This document shows positions 60,313 through 64,000 of a stretch of 64,000 nt of DNA, piece by piece. Origin of the DNA: Metarhizobium sp017305935 (GTDB lineage: Bacteria > Pseudomonadota > Alphaproteobacteria > Rhizobiales > Rhizobiaceae); NCBI RefSeq assembly GCF_029601685.1, contig NZ_JARRIR010000004.1, positions 434,001 through 498,000 of the forward strand. The letters are read 5' to 3'. Below the pieces are notes generated by a model, which saw only the letters and a list, made by a program, of their open reading frames with translations, did no database searches and had not been told where the DNA came from. The position numbers and the translations under genes are program-made. How positions within the stretch are numbered: position 1 is the first letter of the stretch; each line of letters opens with the position of its first letter.

Positions 60313-60752
60313 CCTGCCCTTCACGCCGAATCGGCCGGTCGCTGGCCGCCCTTACCCTGATCGTCCTGACGCCGTTCAGCGTGCTTGGCGCATCGGCGAA
60401 AGCAAAGGCGCCCGTGGCGGAGGCCGCTCCCCCGCCGCCGGCAAAACCTACGCCTTATGACGATCGGCTGTCGCGCTTCGCCGAGATCCTCGGCTCGGTG
60501 CATTACCTGCGCAGCCTGTGCGACCCCGGCAAGGCGGAGGAATGGCGCAGCGGCATGCAGACGCTGCTCGACGTGGAAACCGCCGACGAACCGGCGCGGC
60601 GCGAACGCCTGACCGCCGCCTTCAACCGCGGCTACCGCGCCTTCGCTTCGGTCTATACCCAATGCACCCCGGCCGCCGTGACGGCTGAGGAACGTTACCG
60701 TAACGAAGGTGCAACACTGGCCGGGGAAATTACCGCCCGTTTCGGTAATTAG
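60309..60752 (+). CDS. TIGR02301-like exported protein
   Basis: 147 residues. A signal peptide (RRIGRSLAALTLIVLTPFSVLGASA) is followed by a Pro/Ala linker and a conserved helical domain DDRLSRFAEILGSVHYLRSLCDPGKAEEWRSGMQTLLD, ending EERYRNEGATLAGEITARFG. The two cysteines (in LCDPG and TQCTP) may form a disulfide. This matches a family of rhizobial proteins of unknown function known as TIGR02301. It is coupled to the Nudix gene by a 4-base overlap. Confidence 0.8.
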   Translation: MTCPSRRIGRSLAALTLIVLTPFSVLGASAKAKAPVAEAAPPPPAKPTPYDDRLSRFAEILGSVHYLRSLCDPGKAEEWRSGMQTLLDVETADEPARRERLTAAFNRGYRAFASVYTQCTPAAVTAEERYRNEGATLAGEITARFGN

Positions 60753-60853
60753 CATTTTATTTACCTCTTTGCGTGGCAGGCAGTGCCGAATTGAGAGAAG
60801 ACTGCTAAAGGTGTTAACGTAGCGGTAAGATCTGAACGTTCCGAGGAAGAGTG

Positions 60854-61111
60854 ATGCAAGCAAGCCTCAACGAAATCGACGACATGATCGTCCATGAAAA
60901 GATGCAGGCGGCGATGGAGTATCAGCACGAAGCCTGGGCGGACGGCATGGCCGACGGCATCGAGCCGGAGATCATCGCGGACGCGGCGATCGTGCTGGCC
61001 ATGCGCGAAACCGTGCGCATCCATGGCGAGGACAAGGCGGAAGCCCTGCTCGAATCTCTGCGGGAGCGTATCCTCGCGGGCGAATTCTCGCCCAAACGGA
61101 CGGTACAGTAA
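60854..61111 (+). CDS. Conserved-looking small protein of 85 residues
   Basis: ATG 60854 is preceded by GAGGAAGAG (GAGG seven bases upstream); a GTG at 60851 is too close. The protein is acidic and helical: NEIDDMIVHEKMQAAMEYQHEAWADGMADGIEPEIIADAAIVLAMRETVRIHGEDKAEALLESLRERI. No membrane segment or zinc motif. I do not recognise a named family. It lies between the TIGR02301-like and exported-protein genes. Confidence 0.7.
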   Translation: MQASLNEIDDMIVHEKMQAAMEYQHEAWADGMADGIEPEIIADAAIVLAMRETVRIHGEDKAEALLESLRERILAGEFSPKRTVQ

Positions 61112-61137
61112 TCAGGCCGGAGGCAGCCCGAATCATT

Positions 61138-61884
61138 ATGACGGCAAGACGGAATACCGAAATGACCCCCTGGACGGGATTGTTGGCGGGGGCGCTCGGC
61201 ACCCTTCTTCTGGCGCAGGCCGCTCCGGCGCTGGCGCTCTCCGAACTCAAGCAGGTTCCGGGACAACAGCAGCAGGCGCAGACCCAGACCTCGCAGGCGA
61301 CCACGCCGCCCACTGCGCCCGCCCCGGCCGCACAGGGCGCGCCGGCGGAACTGCCGCAGCCCGATCCGCTGGTCAATTCCGGCGCGGCCGGCGGCGCCGC
61401 CAAGACCGATGACGGCAAGTCCGTCGAAATCATCTACGACGTCAGCAAGGTGCCCGAGCCCGTGCGCCAGATGCGCGAGAAGATCGTCGAGGCGGCGGCC
61501 TCCGGCGATATCGAGCGCCTGCGCCCGCTGCTGACCGGGGCCATGCCGACCCAGGTGACCATCGGCGAGACCACTGACGATCCGGTGCGCTCCCTGAGGG
61601 AGCTTTCCGGCGATTCGGACGGCATCGAGATTCTCGCCATCCTGCTCGACGTGCTGCAGACCGGCTTTGCCCATGTCGGCAAGGGCACGCCGGATGAGAT
61701 GTATGTCTGGCCCTATTTCACCGAAAAGACGCTCGCCAACCTGACGGCGCCGGAAAAGGTGGAGCTGCTGCGCATCGTCACCGCCGGCGATTATTCCGAC
61801 ATGCTGGAATTCGGCGGCTATAATTTCTATCGCGTCGGCATCACGCCGAAGGGCGACTGGAAGTTCTTCGTCGCCGGCGATTGA
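61138..61884 (+). CDS. Exported protein of unknown function
   Basis: 248 residues from ATG 61138; a second ATG at 61162 directly begins the signal peptide (MTPWTGLLAGALGTLLLAQAAPALA). A Gln/Pro/Ala linker (about 45-85) leads to a folded domain (95-248) rich in acidic residues, with GGYNFYRVGITPKGDWKFFVAGD at the end. The start choice is uncertain because neither ATG has an ideal Shine-Dalgarno. I recognise no named family; periplasmic location is inferred from the signal peptide. Confidence 0.75.
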   Translation: MTARRNTEMTPWTGLLAGALGTLLLAQAAPALALSELKQVPGQQQQAQTQTSQATTPPTAPAPAAQGAPAELPQPDPLVNSGAAGGAAKTDDGKSVEIIYDVSKVPEPVRQMREKIVEAAASGDIERLRPLLTGAMPTQVTIGETTDDPVRSLRELSGDSDGIEILAILLDVLQTGFAHVGKGTPDEMYVWPYFTEKTLANLTAPEKVELLRIVTAGDYSDMLEFGGYNFYRVGITPKGDWKFFVAGD

Positions 61885-61956
61885 CCGGCGGCCCTTGCGC
61901 CGGATCGGCGAAGGCATTACCTCGGGACGACAGCATCCACCATCCGAGTCCGAGCG

Positions 61957-62790
61957 ATGACCGACGCCTTTCTTCCCGACCGCGCGCTTCTTCGAGTTTC
62001 CGGGGCGGACGCCGAAAGCTTCCTGCACAACCTCGTCACCACGGATGTGGCCGGCCTGTCGGCCGGCGAAGCGCGTCCCGGCGCGCTGCTCACCCCGCAG
62101 GGCAAGATCCTCTTCGACTTCCTGATCTGGCGCGAGGGCGACGGCTTTCTCATCGAAACCGATGCGGAGCAACTGGACGCGCTGACCAAGCGCCTGACGC
62201 TCTATCGCTTGCGCGCCGCCGTCACGCTGGCGCCGGCCGGCCAGGGCGTCACCGTCTCCTGGGCTCCGCCGGCGGAAGGCGCCGCCGACGCCCGATTCGC
62301 CAAGGCCGGCATCACGCTCACCCGCCGCGCCGGCCGGCATGGCGATGGCGATCCATCCGCCTATCACGGCTTGCGCATCCGCGCCGGTCTGGTCGAGGCC
62401 GGTCGTGATTACCCGCTGCAGGATGCCTTTCCCCATGACGTGTTGCTCGACCTGACGCAGGGGCTCTCCTTCCGCAAGGGCTGCTATGTCGGCCAGGAAG
62501 TGGTGTCGCGCATGCAGCATCGCGGCACGGCGCGCCGCCGCGTCGTGCTCGTCGAGGCCGATACCGCGCTGCCCGCCACCGGCACGGACCTCACCGCCGG
62601 CGGCAAGCCGCTCGGCACGCTCGGCTCCGTTGACAATGCGCACGGCCTCGCCATCGTGCGCATCGACCGCGCGGGCGACGCCATGACCAATGGCTTGCCG
62701 ATCCTGGCCGGCGACGTGCCCGTGCGCCTGACGCTCGCCGGATGGACCGGCCTCACCTTCCCGTCCGGTGGCGACGAGGCGCAGGCGTGA
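61957..62790 (+). CDS. ygfZ: YgfZ/GcvT-type folate-binding protein
   Basis: 277 residues. Glycine cleavage T-like fold: SFLHNLVTTDV, LTPQGKILFDFLIW, and the diagnostic KGCYVGQEVVSRMQHRG motif with the conserved Cys. YgfZ supports assembly or repair of some Fe-S enzymes, using tetrahydrofolate. The stop overlaps the HD gene start (GTGA). Confidence 0.95.
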   Translation: MTDAFLPDRALLRVSGADAESFLHNLVTTDVAGLSAGEARPGALLTPQGKILFDFLIWREGDGFLIETDAEQLDALTKRLTLYRLRAAVTLAPAGQGVTVSWAPPAEGAADARFAKAGITLTRRAGRHGDGDPSAYHGLRIRAGLVEAGRDYPLQDAFPHDVLLDLTQGLSFRKGCYVGQEVVSRMQHRGTARRRVVLVEADTALPATGTDLTAGGKPLGTLGSVDNAHGLAIVRIDRAGDAMTNGLPILAGDVPVRLTLAGWTGLTFPSGGDEAQA

Positions 62791-63407
62791 GCCGGGTGAA
62801 ACCGCCGCGCGCCTGGCAGAGAATGCTTTCGGGCCGGCGGCTCGACCTGCTCGATCCCTCCCCGCTCGACGTCGAAATCACCGACATCGCCCATGGGCTG
62901 GCGCGCGTCGCGCGCTGGAACGGCCAGACGGCCGGCGACCATGCTTTTTCCGTCGCCCAGCATTGCCTCGTGGTCGAGGAAATTTTCCGCCGCTGCCATG
63001 GCGAAACGCCCGAGCACCTGCTGGTGGCGCTGCTGCATGACGCGCCGGAATATGTCATCGGCGACATGATCTCGCCGTTCAAATCCGTTGTCGGAGGCGA
63101 TTACAAAAGCGTGGAATTGCGCCTCGAGGAGGCCGTGCATCGCCGTTTCGGCCTGCCGCCGCATACCTCGCGCGAATTGAAGGACCGCATCAAGAAGGCC
63201 GACCGCATCGCCGCCTATTTCGAGGCGACAAAACTGGCCGGCTTTTCGGCGACGGAAGCCCGCAAATTCTTCGGTGAGCCGCGCGGCATCACCGGCGACA
63301 TGCTGCCGATGTCGCCCTGGCCGTCGCTGGAGGCGCAACGCCGCTTCCTTACCCGCTTCGAAGAACTGGAGGCCGCCCGCCACGCCGCCGCAGGAGCCAA
63401 GCCATGA
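62787..63407 (+). CDS. HD-domain phosphohydrolase (YfbR-like)
   Basis: 206 residues from GTG 62787, whose GTGA overlaps the ygfZ stop. HD metal site: His in GDHAFSVAQHCLVV, HD pair in LLVALLHDAPEYVIGDMISPFK, and a late Asp in IKKADRIAAYFEATKL. The arrangement resembles YfbR 5'-deoxyribonucleotidases. Substrate not proven. It overlaps the phosphatase gene by 4 bases (ATGA). Confidence 0.9.
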   Translation: MSRVKPPRAWQRMLSGRRLDLLDPSPLDVEITDIAHGLARVARWNGQTAGDHAFSVAQHCLVVEEIFRRCHGETPEHLLVALLHDAPEYVIGDMISPFKSVVGGDYKSVELRLEEAVHRRFGLPPHTSRELKDRIKKADRIAAYFEATKLAGFSATEARKFFGEPRGITGDMLPMSPWPSLEAQRRFLTRFEELEAARHAAAGAKP

Positions 63408-63943
63408 CCGCCATCATCGTTTCCCCGCTGTCGCGCATCGCCGAAATGGCCGTGCGCCATGGGTCGCGCGAAATGATCAGCCTGCTGGCCAAGGGCCAGG
63501 ACTTCCATCGCCCGGCGGTGATTTCCGCGACGCGCCACCTGCTTCTCGGCCTCAACGACATCACCTTCGCCGGCACGGCCGACCTCGTCGCGCCGCAGGA
63601 GGCGCATGTCGAGGCGATCGTGAATTTCGCGCGCGCCTGGGACCGCAGCGCGCCGCTGCTGATCCATTGCTGGATGGGCGTGTCGCGCTCGCCGGCGGCG
63701 GCGGTGATCGCAGCACTCGCCATCGAGCCGGACCAGGACGATGCCGAGCTTGCCGCGCGCCTGCGCCAGGCCTCGCGCTACGCAACCCCGAATGCGCGGC
63801 TGATCGAGATCGGCGATTCCGTTCTCGGGCGCGGTGGCCGGCTGAAATCCGCCATCGCCGGCATCGGCCGCGGCGCCGATACGGATGGCAACATGCCTTT
63901 CGTGCTGCCGCTGGCGCCGGCCGGAAACATCGCCTGCGGTTGA
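63404..63943 (+). CDS. Tyrosine/dual-specificity phosphatase-like protein
   Basis: 179 residues. The P-loop HCWMGVSRSPAA gives the C-x5-R catalytic motif of cysteine phosphatases, with the Ser after Arg typical of active members. An upstream Asp in NDITFAGTADLVAPQEAHVEAIVNFARAWD may be the general acid. Bacterial members often act on small phosphates or phosphoproteins; the target is unknown. It is the last gene of the ygfZ-HD-phosphatase coupled unit. Confidence 0.85.
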   Translation: MTAIIVSPLSRIAEMAVRHGSREMISLLAKGQDFHRPAVISATRHLLLGLNDITFAGTADLVAPQEAHVEAIVNFARAWDRSAPLLIHCWMGVSRSPAAAVIAALAIEPDQDDAELAARLRQASRYATPNARLIEIGDSVLGRGGRLKSAIAGIGRGADTDGNMPFVLPLAPAGNIACG

Positions 63944-63965
63944 CCTGCCGCCCCTGCGCTCCATC

Positions 63966-63984
63966 TTGTTGAAACGTTCAACAA
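63966..63984. promoter_or_regulatory. Inverted repeat, candidate operator at the right edge
   Basis: TTGTTGAA-ACG-TTCAACAA: perfect 8-bp arms. An ATG at 63992 follows GGAG closely, so a truncated plus-strand gene may start in the last 9 bases. The dyad looks like a LacI- or ROK-type operator. The rest is outside the window. Confidence 0.4.
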
Positions 63985-64000
63985 CGGAGCCCATGCCGGA

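Overview
The window is a contiguous piece of a GC-rich alphaproteobacterial chromosome, most likely from a member of Rhizobiaceae (Rhizobium, Shinella, Neorhizobium and similar genera). The evidence is gene order: rpsF-rpsR-DUF2232-rplI-dnaB-alr-radA-cvpA-purF-cysS; fabD-fabG-acpP-fabF-mltG-yicC-gmk; lptF-lptG-lptD-surA-pdxA-rsmA; Atm1-type ABC exporter-psd-pssA. The genus cannot be fixed from sequence reading alone. I support 66 protein-coding loci, one of them a nonsense-interrupted pseudogene and one cut by the left edge. I saw no rRNA, tRNA, CRISPR array, insertion sequence, prophage or plasmid origin.

Layout. 1-2.1 kb: end of moaE, an orphan LivH-type permease and a divergent CGNR-type regulator with a clear dyad between them, then a lipoprotein. 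2.2-11 kb: ndk, a glutathione transferase, a DinB protein, a GGDEF protein with a degenerate signature, a YheS-type ABC-F ATPase, a polysaccharide deacetylase, a sugar 1-dehydrogenase and a membrane alpha/beta-hydrolase. 11-21 kb: holC and pepA on the minus strand, then the outer-membrane biogenesis block lptF-lptG-lptD-surA-pdxA-rsmA. 21-27.7 kb: a minus-strand fatty-acid and envelope block (fabD to gmk). 27.8-29.4 kb: a Tas-like aldo/keto reductase and a ClbS/DfsB-family pseudogene. 29.7-46.6 kb: the ribosomal protein/dnaB/alr/radA/purF/cysS backbone, broken by two regulator-linked exporters on the opposite strand: an EmrAB-like pump with MarR, and AzlCD with an AraC regulator. 46.6-51.9 kb: VOC, GFA, proline iminopeptidase, citramalate synthase, RarD and LOG. 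52-58.5 kb: a large LysM protein, the Atm1-type exporter, psd, pssA and a 51-residue small protein. 58.6-64 kb: SRAP, YnfA and a tightly packed run of Nudix, TIGR02301-like, small, exported, YgfZ, HD and protein-phosphatase genes.

Most genes serve core envelope and information functions: LPS transport, peptidoglycan precursors and trimming, fatty-acid synthesis, phosphatidylethanolamine synthesis, and replication and translation. Many neighbours overlap by 1 or 4 bases, so translational coupling is common.

I found no convincing novel defence or mobile system. The observations most worth following are: a family of about 44-bp palindromic intergenic repeats; an 18-bp motif shared by the araC and azlC upstream regions; the CGNR operator; the internally duplicated LysM protein; the compact unit encoding a 51-aa basic protein behind a structured leader; and the single in-frame TGA in the DfsB-family gene. 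Statements about families rest on remembered motifs, not on database searches.
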